The position numbers and the translations under genes are program-made. This document shows positions 34,206 through 46,556 of a stretch of DNA of 64,000 nt, piece by piece; positions within the stretch are counted from its first letter, which is position 1; each line of letters begins with the position of its first letter. The notes under the pieces were generated by a model that did not search any database, had not been told where the DNA came from, and saw only the letters and a program-made list of their open reading frames with translations. The DNA is taken from the NCBI GenBank assembly GCA_031308135.1, contig JAHLJT010000631.1, positions 261,968,925-262,032,924 on the forward strand, read 5' to 3'. This DNA is from Acheta domesticus (taxonomy: Eukaryota; Arthropoda; Insecta; Orthoptera; Gryllidae).

Positions 34206-34209
34206 ATTT

Positions 34210-35100
34210 ACTCGCCCCCTTTGTGCCCGCGGCAAAAGCTCAGCGCAGGTTGAGAGCGCAGCGATGTCTTAAGAGCGCGAGGAGCCATCATGAGCGCGCA
34301 GAGGCCCTCGGAGGGGCCGCCAGCCACCGCACGTGGCGTCACGTGGTCCCCGGGCACACGTGCTCCTGGCGCGAGCGCCATCTCCGGCGCGGCGAGGTGT
34401 CGCGCTGCCGCCTCCATTCCCGCCCCCGCCCCCGGCCACGCCCCCGGCCCCGCCACCGCCACCGCCGCCGCCAGCCCCGTCCCTTTCCTCGCCCCTGCCG
34501 CCCCCCACTCCACCACTCCCGCCACAGCCCCCACCTCCATCCCTCCCACCCCCCAACCCCCCATGCCCCGTTCCCGCCCCCGCCTCTGCCCTCACCCTCA
34601 CCGCCGCCCCGCCACCGCCGGCATTTACACCCCTCAACGCCTCCGCCACCGCCTCCCCCTGCCCCGTCCCCGCCCCCGTCCTCTGCCCCCGCCGCCACCG
34701 CCACCGCCCCTGCCACCGCCACCGCCTCCGCCACCGCCTCCCCCTGCCCCGTCACCACCCCCGTCCTCTGCCCCCACCGCCACCGCCACCGCCCCTGCCA
34801 TCGCCACCACCACCGCCCCCGCCACCGCCCCTGCCACCGACACCGCCGTCCCTACCGCCACCCCCTGCCCCGTCCTCCGCCCTCGCCTCTGCCCCTGCCT
34901 CTGCCCCCGCCGCCACCGCCGCCGCCGCTTCGTGGCCGCTGGCGGGGCGTGCAACGGCCGTTAAGGCGCCGCGGCGCAGAGACAATGGCGGTGCTTCCGC
35001 TCCGGGGATTTCCCCTGAGCGCCGGTGCTGAATTACTCGCCCCCTCCCCCCTCCCCCTCCCCCCCTCCCGCCCGGCGCTCGGACCTCTGGCATCGGAAGC
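34210..35100. repeat. C-rich low-complexity block, strong strand bias
   Basis: From about 34390 to 34930 the plus strand is mostly C with (CCGCCACCGCC)-like and (CCTCCCC) runs, and the minus strand is correspondingly G-rich. Long open frames occur in all frames because stop codons are rare in such sequence; the 373-codon frame is one of these. The flanks (34210-34380, 34930-35100) are CpG-rich but not obviously coding. Confidence 0.8.
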
Positions 35101-35164
35101 GAAAGAGCACTGCCCAGCGGCTCTCGCACGTCTTTCAACTCTTCGTCCTCCGAACAGCAATCGG

Positions 35165-35430
35165 ATGTGGCACTCGCGGTTAAGTATTCGGTCTTTGCTG
35201 AGACCATATCATCAATGGTTTCTACTTGTTCTGCTGGCAAATGCGGCATTTATCATTCTGGGAAATTTTGAGAACCGCTTTATCATCATGTCGTGTTCTC
35301 AACGCCTGATCTTGGGCAGCTATTACAAGTGCTTCCGATTCTAGGTTCATTCTTCCCCTTTTAAGCCACATCAGTAAATATATTTGATCACAATGGTATA
35401 TCACCACTGACAGAAAACATGACTTTAGAA
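35165..35430 (-). pseudogene. LINE reverse-transcriptase C-terminal fragment
   Basis: The minus-strand frame reads ESEALVIAAQDQALRTRHDD, then NDKCRICQQNK, then after a frameshift VETIDDMVSAKTEYLT. This order (A-QDQAL-TR, CxxC, ETIDHI-like, TEYL) is common in the region after the reverse-transcriptase domain of non-LTR elements. Only about 85 codons remain. Confidence 0.65.
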
Positions 35431-37949
35431 GTAGATTTTTAGAGACAGATCCTATGCTAACATCAACACTTGCAAGAAAACTCAAGAAGAAATAAGGAAG
35501 TTACCACTTCCAAGCAGGAAAACAATTACATGCAGTTTCTTGTGCGAGAAGGAACTTAAAAAGAATGATTTTCAATTCAGAGGAAATGAAAGACTTTCTG
35601 AGATCATAAATTCCTTACAAAGTGCCTACGATTTTTTTAAAATTTTGTACATCCGAATTAATAGATACTATCAATGCTCTTTATGTAATGTTCAGCAGTG
35701 TTTTGATCTGTCAAGAAACAATCTCTTCAGTCATAACGGAATTCCTGATATTTGTATCATAGGTAGTGAGACTAGAAGAAGAAAAGTGATGAACTATAGG
35801 AAACCTGCCTTGGGATCCTTTTTACAAAAGAAACTACGACCACGAATGATTTTGAAGCTGTAAGACGTTTTTTTTAAAAATGTATTAACAACCTGATATA
35901 ATCAACATCGCTGGCACTGATCAGAAAAGGAAGTGGACAATAGACAGAAGAACTAGTGATGCTACAGATCGGCACAGACTTATCCGCATTAGTTTTCTAT
36001 TTCCTTTGAACACGACTGGTTATTCGGACTTGCCACATTCTCTTGCCAGCTGCCACCTATTGCCACCCTTATAGTAAAACCTCGTCATAAATGGCAATTG
36101 TGTTTGAAAAATTTGTAGCTGTTTTTAAGAGAATGGCGTTTAAGAGCTACTGTAAATGCAAACTTTGAAGCTCTTTTTCACATGAATTATTTGTATTTTC
36201 GAAAAACGTTATTTGAAGTCGTTTAAAGCATTTTAACTCAAAAATTCAATAGTGTTTACAAACTATGGGAAACGTGTGTATTAACGGTATGAGAGACCTT
36301 CCGAACACTGGAAAAGTATAAGAATTTAGTTGCTGCTTATCAAATGCGTTCCGTTTCATGGCAAATGTAGGATTAAAACTTTATTTTTGTGTAATTTTAC
36401 GTGTTATTTAATGATTTTCTCTTGAAATCATAGGAATATAAAACCACGAGATAAAAAACAATAGGAATTATAATTTAATTTTTTTAATCAGCTCTTAATA
36501 AACGCAATTTCAATAAAAAAATACGTATACTTCAGTAGCAGCTATCCGCAGTTTTACTTGGTCTCCTCCAGGATTGTGCGCATGCCTAACTAGCGCCCCC
36601 CTAAAAAAAAAACAAAAAAAAAACCAACAAAAAACAACGGGCAGAGCTGCGCTACTGTATTGACTGTATACTGAGATAATACCCTATTCATCAATAATGC
36701 ACTTAGGACATTATGTCGAGGGTTTCTTTTGCACTGTCAAAAATCGTGGTCTTTCCTTAGCTTATTAATCATAGAGGGGATTATTGGTTGAAATGGCTGA
36801 AATATAATTAATTATCGAACATTAAAAATATACGTGTTTCTTTTGGAAACGAAGAAGATTCGAATTCGAAGAGATATCATTGAAACTATAGTGTATTCAG
36901 TCCCCACTAACAGTATTTGAACAGCTAGAGAAGACGTGATTGGATTACGAAACATAGAGCGAAATATTTTTGATCTCACGATTGGCCTTTCTTTCGAGTC
37001 CTGAGACATCGCCAGAGAATTGCGACGAGAGGACGTGGGTAGATCAATTGGGCGTTGGAAGATCGCACAGTAAGGAATAAACCCGAACAGGATGAATCCT
37101 CCTTCTAATTGGGTTACCACCCTCGCAACTTCGTTTACTCTGCGAGTTGTAGGGGTTTCGTTGGGAAACGTGTTCGGAACCACGTGGGACGAAAAAAGAA
37201 TAACCGTGGACGAAAGTTCAAGGGAACACGAAGTTCACAAATTCACACACACGCAAAATTTTTACATCCATTTTAGCTTCGTGTATGTTAATTGACGGGA
37301 TGAAATTACATGTATATTCAGTTAGTTTTCATTATTTCAGTACTGTTTCTATTACACTTCATTTCATCGATAACATTGGTTTTATTGAGTTCTTGTTGAA
37401 GAATTAATTAGTTTTAGAATAGACATTGCATTTTACGTCAGTAAAATCTGTCCCATTTTATAGAAAATTACATGACAAGCAGCAACATTTTAAATGTCTG
37501 CGCACATTTTCACTTTCGAACAAAATATACACCCTTTCAACAAATCGACTGATCACTTTACATGACAACAAATTGTTCTACAAACATTTTAATTTGAAAT
37601 TATTGAAATATATAAGAAACTGAATTTATTAGATATCATGTTTTGTACGTTGTCGTAGCGGACGTGGAAAAGTAATTTTCTGTAGAAAAGATGTTGTTAT
37701 AACTGCTCTTTGTAATGTAATGTCTACATAGATTTCGACCAATTGAATCACATTGACCAACATGACCGCGAAATTCCCTAATGCATCTTCATTTGCCATA
37801 AATAAAAGTTTTTAATGTTATAAAATATGACTGTCCGAAATCTTTTTGGATCTTTTTGAACTTTTATATCAATCTATGTGACAGCATCTTCATTTGGTTT
37901 AAGAGTCAATACAGACATGGAAACGAAATTAGAAAATATATTTAGTAGT
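35431..37949. other. Non-coding DNA with unrecognised short frames
   Basis: Frames at 35540-35863 (plus, 107 codons, with a CSLC motif) and 36812-37183 (minus, 123 codons) show no known domain and no splice support. An A-rich tract lies at 36604-36634. Nothing else stands out. Confidence 0.35.
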
Positions 37950-38338
37950 AGTCACGGTAATCCGAGCTTCGCTAACCCGGGATTCCGGCCAATCCGAGAT
38001 GGAAACAAAACCTGATGTGCGCCAAGTCACCAAACAAGCGGCGATTATCAAGAGAGGGCTCTTGCCGGGTTCGCAACACTGCGTTGAAGGTCACGTGTGC
38101 CAGAGTCAGTCTATCACATTGTTGTGGCTGGTTTGCTCTCATGAATGCATGCATGAACGTATCTGTAATATTAATAGTATCTGCACATTAAATTTGACTT
38201 TGATAAGTATTGTAGCAGAAAATTCCATTGTATTGTATTCCATTGTATGTATTTTCCTTTTTTTTTCGTGTAATCCGAGTTTTTTGTAATCCGAGGTACT
38301 AATAGCCCCACTTAACTCGGATTATCGCTTCACTTCTG
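37950..38338. mobile_element. Possible pogo/Tigger-like MITE
   Basis: GGTAATCCGAGCTTCGCTAA at the left and ACTCGGATTATCGCTTCACT at the right are complementary in part (AATCCGAG and the reverse). TAATCCGAG recurs at 38269 and 38287. The repeated AATCCGAG is like pogo-group ends, but the arms are poor and no target TA pair is certain. Confidence 0.4.
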
Positions 38339-38780
38339 TAACTATTATCTCTTTTTCAATGCATTATGTGATAGAAGAAATTGGGAACCTTTGCAGAGTA
38401 CGTTTTTGTACATTAGTAAGTCGATCCATCTGAGTGTCTAAAAGGATCTCTGAAGTTCCATCCTATCGAGTTGATTGGAACATCGTTCCAAAAGCGGAGA
38501 GCGTGCTCAATTGTGATTGTGAGCGTTGCAGTGTCATTTAAATGGATTTGGCTAAAAGGGCCATTGTTCTTTGAAGAACAATTCAAAGCTCCAAGTCATA
38601 AACATCTGTCGAATTTGATTGCACTCAACCAGGAAATGAAAGTGTAATATAACATGAAAGTTTCGAAAAAATTCGAGAGAAAAGTAAATGTGTTTCCAGC
38701 TTGTAGAAATGCTTTCATTGCGTATTGGGAGAGTTGTTTCATTTTTGCAGTGGACGGTTCAGGTGGAGCACACGTTACAG
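38339..38780. other. Non-coding DNA, no gene
   Basis: No supported feature. Confidence 0.35.
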
Positions 38781-39430
38781 TTGACACGGCTAAAGAGGCA
38801 GAAGCAAGTACTTGGGTCTCAACGATCCGATCCAAAAATTGCTATCGGATTAAATTCCATTTTCTACTTCCATTGTATAACGCTCTCATTTAATGGCTGC
38901 AACCAGTTGCATAATGATACACATTTCGATACATTTGTCATTATGATACAGGTTCTTGACCATTCACAGAGAAGATTATAACCCAAGTATTGACACTTCA
39001 TTAATCATAGAGAATCTTTATAGTAAATGTGTGTCCATTAAAATTGTATTAATATTATTCTGCTTCTTAATTTCAATTTATTTTATTATTAGCCGTTTCT
39101 AACTGAAATATTATTTCAAATAAATTTAATTGTTATTTCACTTTGATCTTATTTGATTAGCGCAGTGGTTGTGATTGAAGATAACATTTGACTAAGGTTA
39201 AGATCAGAACGCAATTTTTTGTGTTATTTGTTGCTGCCATGTGGTTGTTCTTAAAAAATGTCTAATTTAAAATGTCTGGTGTCAACGGTGGTCTTGAGAC
39301 CTCCAAAAACAAGTGTAAAAGCAAAGATAGTGACTTCGAAATTATTACAGAAACTTCTGTACTGCATGGCTGGCTGGTGAAATAAAGCCACCAGTAGTGG
39401 GTAGGGAGCTGTCCGCTAGGTGGCCATGAC
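38781..39430. repeat. Dispersed repeat family R2, copy 2
   Basis: This is the reverse complement of 1395-1770: TTGCATAATGATAC, ATTATGATACAGGTTCTTGA, TTAGCGCAGTGGTTG and GGGAGCTGTCCGCTAGGTGG each match inverted. About 200 bp at 39180-39375 has no counterpart in the first copy. Unknown class. Confidence 0.7.
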
Positions 39431-40785
39431 AGAATCCTGTATGTCAACTGCCACGAAACGATTCGGTGTAAAAGTTTCACTTACAAAAGTCGTAGAAAAA
39501 GTACCGTATGAAACTCTATTAATTGGTATTAATTCATCATAGTTTCATAATGTACTGTTCTCTTACCCTTCCTAATCATTCTTTAGAGTTAAATTCGCAG
39601 CATGATACCATCCATTGATTGGTTTACAAAATCATCTGGGAAAATATTAGGAAGCCAGGACTCCTTCCAAATCCAAAATGAATACATTCACTAATAGGAA
39701 GTGGCGTGGTATTCGTGTATTCAAAACATTTAGAAACATTGCATCAAATATCATCATAAGAGGAATTTATTGCAGCAAGTTTCTTCGATGGCGTTGCGGG
39801 TTGCATATTCAACGCACCGCAACCCATCCACCCTTCGCCAGTCATAACGAAGAACAAAAATACTTATTCAACCCAGACGTTATTTCAATATTTCAGAAAC
39901 AGAAACCAGATTTCTACATAAAACATCAGAAGAAATCTATGTAACCAATGCCTTTAACAAACTCTGCATTTCTATTTTAAATTTGCGGATACCTTCTTTT
40001 TTATACTATTAAAAAATGGCAAAGAAAAAGTTGGCATTAACCCCTTTCATTTTTCTTCCTTTCCACCTACAACCTTCACCCTCTTCACCAGATGTTTTGT
40101 TGAAATGATGACCTTACCATGATAGCTCGAACAATGGCTTTGAGAGAACCGCCGAGATCACAATGATAGAGTGCAACGTACGATGAATTTAAGGTGGGCA
40201 CATACGAGTCTACTTCGGGTGACTGTTCCTAGCTGCTTCTCATCCGTCTACACTCGTTATGTCAGCTTGATTTAACATATTTTCTGTGTTACTCGTTCTA
40301 GAACATACGCCATCAAAACGGTTAGAAGAGCTTTTTTTTACTTTCCAATATTTATATATGATGTATCTTATCTCAAACCTGTTTTAACTTTTTGTATGAA
40401 GTAATGTTTCCATTGCTTTGTCTTCTTCTACTATTTCATCGGGAATATGTTCAATAACATCCCTTTGGAAACATTTCTTCATCTTCTATGGCAGAATGGA
40501 GATCATAAGTTCACAATCCGAAGCCCTCTAAAATAGGTCTTTTTCAAAAGCAATACATCATCAACTGTATGTCTTAAATGATGGAGATATGTATGAATTT
40601 CTCAAAATTTAAATTATTCTTAAATGGAAACAAAAAATAATGAACATAACACGTGATTAAAGGGGTATAATTGTACTCGTGGTTAATAAGAACACTCGCT
40701 CCTATTGTCACTCGTTTTCTTGAACATACTGTCACCGATCAGCCCAAATATGGAAGGAATCAATAATTACCTTAGTGTAGAGTCA
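39431..40785. other. Non-coding DNA, no gene
   Basis: The 88-codon plus frame at 39678-39944 is basic and unrecognised. No repeat match noticed. Confidence 0.35.
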
Positions 40786-40789
40786 GTTT

Positions 40790-40947
40790 GCGAGATATGC
40801 TGCGCATTCGTGCCGCAGACGCGGCCGACGACTCCTGATCAGGGGTTGGAGGGGTGTGACGCGCGCCTGCCTACCTGCCCGAGTGCGCGCGCGGAGGAGA
40901 GGGGCAGACAGGCGAACGGAGAAGGAGAAGGTTTGTGAGGTGGTCAG
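40790..40947 (+). other. CpG-rich segment ending at a strong splice donor
   Basis: A CpG- and purine-rich segment runs into GGTCAG followed by GTACGTGAG, close to a perfect donor on the plus strand (GT at 40948-40949). No frame crosses it usefully, so if real it would be a noncoding 5' exon. It may equally be chance. Confidence 0.2.
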
Positions 40948-40980
40948 GTACGTGAGAGAGGAGGGGCCTGGAGTCTGATA

Positions 40981-41430
40981 CTAGGTGGTGTGGTCGAAAA
41001 AAAAAACCATGCCGCGCTCAGACGAAACCCCTGTTTTCTGCAAGCTCTGCCATTTGGGCGAGCCTTTTTTGCACAACGAACGGAAGTCGGTATTGTATGT
41101 TCTATATTGTGTTCTTTCTACGCGAACTGCCCAATTGCGTAAAACTTCGAATTTACTGTTTCGCAAGAGGTGTGTTTGAAGCTTGATAAGACTAGTGGCG
41201 TTAAAGTGCCGTGGTGTTTTATGGGGGCATGAGAGAACTAATCTCATAGCAACGGTAGTGGCCGCGCATTCCATAATGGAACTGAGAATTTTGAAGCAAT
41301 TGGTTACAGAATGCAGACTGGTGTAAGGCACGTGTTCACGCAGTTCACCGTCAGAGATAATTTTATGGGTCATTAACATTATTGCTGAATGACTGATATA
41401 TTCTTCCACTGGTGTTTTCATGACGCTTAG
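40981..41430 (-). other. Unrecognised 146-codon open frame
   Basis: The longest minus frame outside low-complexity DNA, starting MKTPVEEYISHSAIMLMTHK. A shorter plus frame overlaps it and has FCKLCHLGE. Neither shows a known domain, and there is no splice or promoter support. Confidence 0.15.
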
Positions 41431-41544
41431 TACCAGCTGCGGAAGGTAGAAATTATGCGTCTTCCTGAGGGGAAAAACCTCACCAATTTTGTAAAGGATC
41501 TTGTAATGTTAGTAGACTGCACGTGCAGTTTCTATTCTTTAAAG

Positions 41545-42020
41545 GAAACATTTTGGGATACAAATGTGGCATCCAAGTCAAGTTAGGAACCAGTGATGGT
41601 TACTCATAAATAATTAAATGTGTAATAAGTTTTAAATTTGTTTATGCCATAAATTGTTGAAGAATATTTTGGGATGATAATGTGGCATCTACGTCAAGTT
41701 AGAAAGTAATGCGACTTATTTATAAATAATTAAAAGTGTGCTAAGTTTCTATTTGTTATAAATTTGTATCTGCCATGAATTATGGAAGAACGGATGATAA
41801 TGTGGTATCCAAGTCAAGTTAGAAAGTAATGAGAGTTTTTATGAATAATTAAAAGTGTTATAAATTTCTATTTGTTAAAAAATTGTATCTACCAAGACCT
41901 GTGAAGAACATTTTAGGATTATAGTGTTACATCCTAATCAGGTCAGAAATTAATCAGAGACATTCATAAATAATTAAAGTGTTACAAAAAATTATATTTG
42001 TTATGAACTGTTAAAGAATT
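41545..42020. repeat. Diverged tandem repeat, four units of about 120 bp
   Basis: Units start near 41551, 41667, 41790 and 41910. Each has GATAATGTGGCATCC-like, AAGTCAAGTTAG and ATAAATAATTAAA blocks. Confidence 0.85.
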
Positions 42021-42514
42021 TAAGTGAATTTAAATGTTTCAAAATAGATGTTGGAACAAATGGTAATTTTCTGTAATTTTTCAAGAAACTTCCTTGAATA
42101 TTCTGTGTCTTCAAAAACTATATTTATTCAATTTAATAGAATATAAGATATTCTTTTGTAGTTTCAGAGAATTACTTGTCAGAAACTATATATGAATGTT
42201 GGGGCAGTGTATGTTGAGGGACAGTTAACTGAATTTTCATGAACAGAAAGTACTACGACACTCTGTCATGCGAAATGCATGCCCCCTTACCTTGGAAGTG
42301 ACGTTATGGGCACTCCTCAATCCCATCAGGGATTCCAGTCATCCGATTTGTTTAATTTCAATTTATTTAGTCACAGAAGAAATTGTTGTGGTCCCAAAGG
42401 GGGCCAAACATGAAATTAATTCATGTTGATTTTGCATTTGGTTTCACCTTAAGTTTTTTTAATATTGTTTAATATTTAGTTTTTTTGTTTTCTTTAAGGT
42501 GTCAATGTTATTGT
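42021..42514. other. Non-coding DNA, no gene
   Basis: No supported feature. Confidence 0.35.
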
Positions 42515-42710
42515 AACTTTGTTTTTTCAAATGGAACTATACATATTTTTTCAGTCCACCATGACGAGCGTAAAAAGACGAATCCAATGATGTACATATT
42601 GTCATATGCTAGATAAGCATTTTTTTGATTAATTTTGATTTTTGCGACCGGAGTTTAACGGACGTTTTGAATAGTCCACCACACAAGGTCACGCAGCGCT
42701 CCACCAGCAC
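42515..42710 (+). repeat. Inverted repeat R6, left arm
   Basis: GTTTTTTCAAATGG, ACTATACATATTTTTTCAGT and CACAAGGTCACGCAGCGCTC are present in the reverse complement at 43265-43465. The arms are about 200 bp with a few percent difference and indels, and the loop is about 555 bp. Confidence 0.85.
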
Positions 42711-43264
42711 ACGTGCGCCCGGGGAAAGGAAGGGAAGGAAAGGGATCTTATTTGAAAATACGAAACATAGTATTCCAAATATTCACAAAACCATTGCAGT
42801 TTTTTCCTGAACTGTGCTTTCCATCCTTCCGCATTTTTAGATTTTCGTCTTTCTTTGATTGAAGGAATTAAAGGATGGAAAATAAGGATTTGTCATAATT
42901 TGTATTGTAATAAAATTGTTTATAACTTCAACTCCATTTAATGGGATTTCATAAGATACGTAGTAATGGGATCTTGAAACAAAGCACAATAAGAATAAAT
43001 AATTAAAAGTGTACAAAAATATATTGTATATTTTGAGCAAACAATTTCAATGTTAATACGAATATAATAATAACTTAGGGATAGAAATAATCTTATTTCA
43101 ATAAATACTACTTAAGACAAATCCGTATTTTCAATCCCTAAGAAACCCAAATTACTGAAAATGGATTAAGATGAAAAGGAGAGTTCAGGAAAAAATGCAA
43201 CAGTTTTGTGAATATTTTTCTTATTCTCAAGTACTTTAACCCTTCCCTTCCCCGACCCCGCGTT
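42711..43264. other. Loop region of inverted repeat R6
   Basis: AT-rich; no gene or internal repeat recognised. Confidence 0.35.
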
Positions 43265-43465
43265 TGCTGGGGGAGCGCTGCGTGACCTTGTGGGGCTGAC
43301 AGTTACAATGAAAATATCCGTTAAACACTAGTCGCAAAAAAATCACAATTACTCAAAAAAATGCTTATCTAACATATGACAATATTTGTATCTTTGGATT
43401 TGTCTTTTTACGCTAGTCATGATAGACTGAAAAAATATGTATAGTCCCATTTGAAAAAACCAAGT
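43265..43465 (-). repeat. Inverted repeat R6, right arm
   Basis: Complement of 42515-42710. GAGCGCTGCGTGACCTTGTG marks the inner end and AAAATATGTATAGTCCCATT the outer end. No coding content; either a foldback element or two insertions facing each other. Confidence 0.85.
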
Positions 43466-43620
43466 TACCTCAAATATCTCGTAAAATAAAAATGATAAAA
43501 GAGAAATCAATACACATATCAATTAGCCCCATTCCCTCATTCACTTCCGTGAAAACTGCATTGCAATATCTTCAACTGTTCAAAAGTTACAGGAGGTGCT
43601 AAAGTTACGTGACTCACCCT

Positions 43621-43653
43621 GTATATGTATATGTATGTATATGTATATGTATA

Positions 43654-43703
<50 letters not shown>
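43621..43703. repeat. (TA)n/(GTATAT)n microsatellite
   Basis: An ATGTAT-rich start passes into about 20 TA units. It is preceded by GTGACTCACCCTGTATA, a sequence often seen at insect transposon ends. Confidence 0.9.
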
Positions 43704-43705
<2 letters not shown>

Positions 43706-46017
43706 TTGTTTTATATTGTTTCCCGTGTACATCCTCACTGTCAACCTTTGTTTATTATTTCTTTTTTAACTAAACCGCTATAAAACTATTCAAAACGATG
43801 ATTTTATATCTTTGCTTTCTCCGCATGGAGATTCTACAATATTGAATTTATGTGACTAAATTTTAGAACATATGAGGGCAACCGGAATTCAGGTCGGAAA
43901 TGAACTCATGTGGCTTGTATTAAAAAAAGTGTAATTAGATAACGCGTTGACGTCCGAGTTCTGTGTCAAAGACCAGGCGTGCCTTTGTCCACGCCAATGG
44001 GGTTAAAGTTGAAAGTCCGAGGGGTTGGGGATCGCTGGGTTATTAAGTGAGGAGTTAATTCCCGTCTTTGCATCCAGAGATCCCAACCTTACCAAGTCCC
44101 AACGGGAATTTTAAGTGAAAAAAGTTATGTTTCCCGCCTCACGCTTGGGATAATTTAAATTAATTTGACCTCATTACGTCAGTAGCACACACAAACACAC
44201 GAGAAAGCGAACGTTGGTTTCTACACTAATACTATTACACCTTTAATTTCCCCCTTTACGCTTGATAAACACGTGTTTTCAAATTGAATGTTGGTTTCCA
44301 AAGAAACATGCTATTTTTAATTATTTGAATTAAATGTTGAGGTACTGTTCCGAGTAAATTCATTACTCTGTTAAATAGCATTCTTTCAGGAAAGTTGATT
44401 ATAAGACGTGGGTTACGATTAAAGACAAATATCTTTTTTAACTTTAATTGGAGGAAAGAATGAATAAGTTTGGTAGATATTTGTCACTAATATGCTTGAA
44501 TAAAACTCGTTTAATTTAATACAAAGTAATAATATCTTCAGAAATTGGGATAAGTTTGCCATCTAATTTGCTTTTCATTAATATTTTTTAATTTTACAAG
44601 TCGTATCTCCGTATTTTTAGTTAATAAAAATTTTGAAGATGATCGGCGCGTATCTTGAAAAACAAAATTTAAACACTTCTGAAGTCAAGTAAAAAGAATT
44701 TACATGTTCTTGGCTAAGAAGTTTTTGAAGCAAATAAACTTTCCGTTTTGCCTTCCTACTTCTTTCTTAAACTTCGTGCATAGGATGTATTAATGCTCCA
44801 TTGCTAATTCTGTCTGCAGGGCATGTCCCTTGATTTTAATAAAAAGTTTTCTTCTGAATAATTCATGAAGTGGAGCATTAAACTCCGTCGACATTTATTT
44901 AAGAGGCGCATATGAATACGTAAGGCTGTCAATGATGTTACTAGTAATCTATTATTCAAAGCTCTCAAAGGACCTGCAAAATTATGGCTAGACGTCTGGT
45001 GGCAAAGAGCACCTCACAAAGCGTCTCGTCTCATAGCAGCTCACCTCTGAACTCATCTCATTGAGTTTCAAATATGATGCATAAGATGCTGTCAGTATTT
45101 TCTCTGTTTCTTCGTTCCACCCCCGCCCACGTCTACAGTGCAGTTCCTTTAGAACTGTCAGGAAGCATACTCCAATAGTGCGCAGTAGCAGTAGCCATCA
45201 ATAGTGCGCATTAGCACTCGATGCCGACGCAAGTTGCAATCACATGATCCATCTTCTGTTGCACTGACTATTCTTACTTGCATCATACGCAGCCCATTAG
45301 AAAGGAATTAGACCACCGCATTAGCAGTAGCACATCAGTATGTTTAGTTGTTTGTCTTATTAGACTCATAAGTTTTCAAATTTAATGAAATCAGATAAAA
45401 GATACATTTATCTCGTATTAATAATTAATCGTGTAGGTATTGCAGTAATACTCGTACACATCATACGTTTGTGACAAGATGAGAAACTACACCTTTGGAA
45501 AGAAAGAGAGAAAGGAAGAAAGGAAGGATGGAAGGAAAGATCTGAAGGAAAGGAAGGAAGGACACTAAATGGTCACCAAAGCTATCTGGGGATGGAACCC
45601 TTCATTGATGTTGTAAATTCAACATCAGATTACTACATCGCGGGCAGAACCTGTTAAACGTTCATTGCCACTCAAAATATTCACTGATGTGTGTAGTTGT
45701 GGCTGCGAAAAGTGAAAATTAAAGCTCTTCGAAAATATGAATTATTTGAAGGATGAGAATCGATTTAAAAATCCAAGTCAAACAACATGGCCGTAGCACG
45801 CTAGATTCATTTCCAAGAACTTTTAATGTTTTTATGAGGCACTAAAGCAAACGTATACGTTTGAGGCATATATATTTCATTCATTACCATTTCATACATT
45901 ACTGTTCTTTCTCGTGCTTGACAGTTGGGACTCGGCAGAGGGAGCGTTGCCGTGCTTTACTGCGCTTACCATGCACGCACTGCGTGATCTTTCGTGGGCA
46001 AACTAAAGCTTTTTGAC
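43704..46017. other. Non-coding DNA, no gene
   Basis: Includes a GGAA/AAGG-rich tract at 45500-45565. No gene supported. Confidence 0.4.
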
Positions 46018-46556
46018 TCATTGATTGAATAATGATTCCTGGCGCGTTAACTGCTAAGAGCATTAGTCTCGTGAGTGTAGTGCGTGTGTATTCCTCAAGA
46101 GGTGGTGTGGTCTTTTCCCGCCGGACGATGAGATCTAGGGCCGCCCTACCGTCGGCTAACGGGGGTTTCCTTCAACCAGGTATCTCCCATCGTCGTCGCA
46201 CCACCCCATCTGTGGTAAGCTCTAAGCTCCCGACTGCTCTTCCGGCATGTGTGGCGGTGTAGTAGATGACTGTATGTGTTTGTAAGAGGAGAGAATAGGA
46301 CCAAGATGAGAAAGGACAGACCGTGCGCGGTCCATGACCTGTTTGTTAGGGTACTGCCCCGGCATTCGCTTGGTATTGACCGGAAAAAAACATAGAAAAC
46401 TACCGATCAGAGCAGCCGGGCCACTAGAATTCTCCTCCAGGCGGCGACTAAATTCGACCTTGCCATCTAGCTGGCATTGTCGGGATTCGAACTTAGGACC
46501 TCCCAGTCAGAGGCACTGCAGTGACATCAGTTGATGACCTCATCCACCTCTTTCGG
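46018..46556 (-). mobile_element. tRNA-derived SINE copy 7
   Basis: TTGATTGAATAATG tail, GGCGCGTTAACTGCTAAGAG, GGTCCATGACCTGTTTGTTA, ACTACCGATCAGAGCAGCC. The head has GGGATTCGAACTTAGGACC (B box complement). Near full length. Confidence 0.88.

Noticed and set aside
34223..35344. Longest open frame in the window, 373 codons, Pro/His/Arg-rich
   Set aside because: Runs through C-rich low-complexity DNA where all frames on both strands are open; no domain, no consistent codon pattern, no splice support.
36812..37183. 123-codon minus frame
   Set aside because: Unrecognised sequence with no splice or promoter context; open by chance is more likely.
43621..43703. Tandem TA-rich array considered as a CRISPR-like or satellite structure
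   Set aside because: Simple microsatellite; no spacers, and the genome is eukaryotic.
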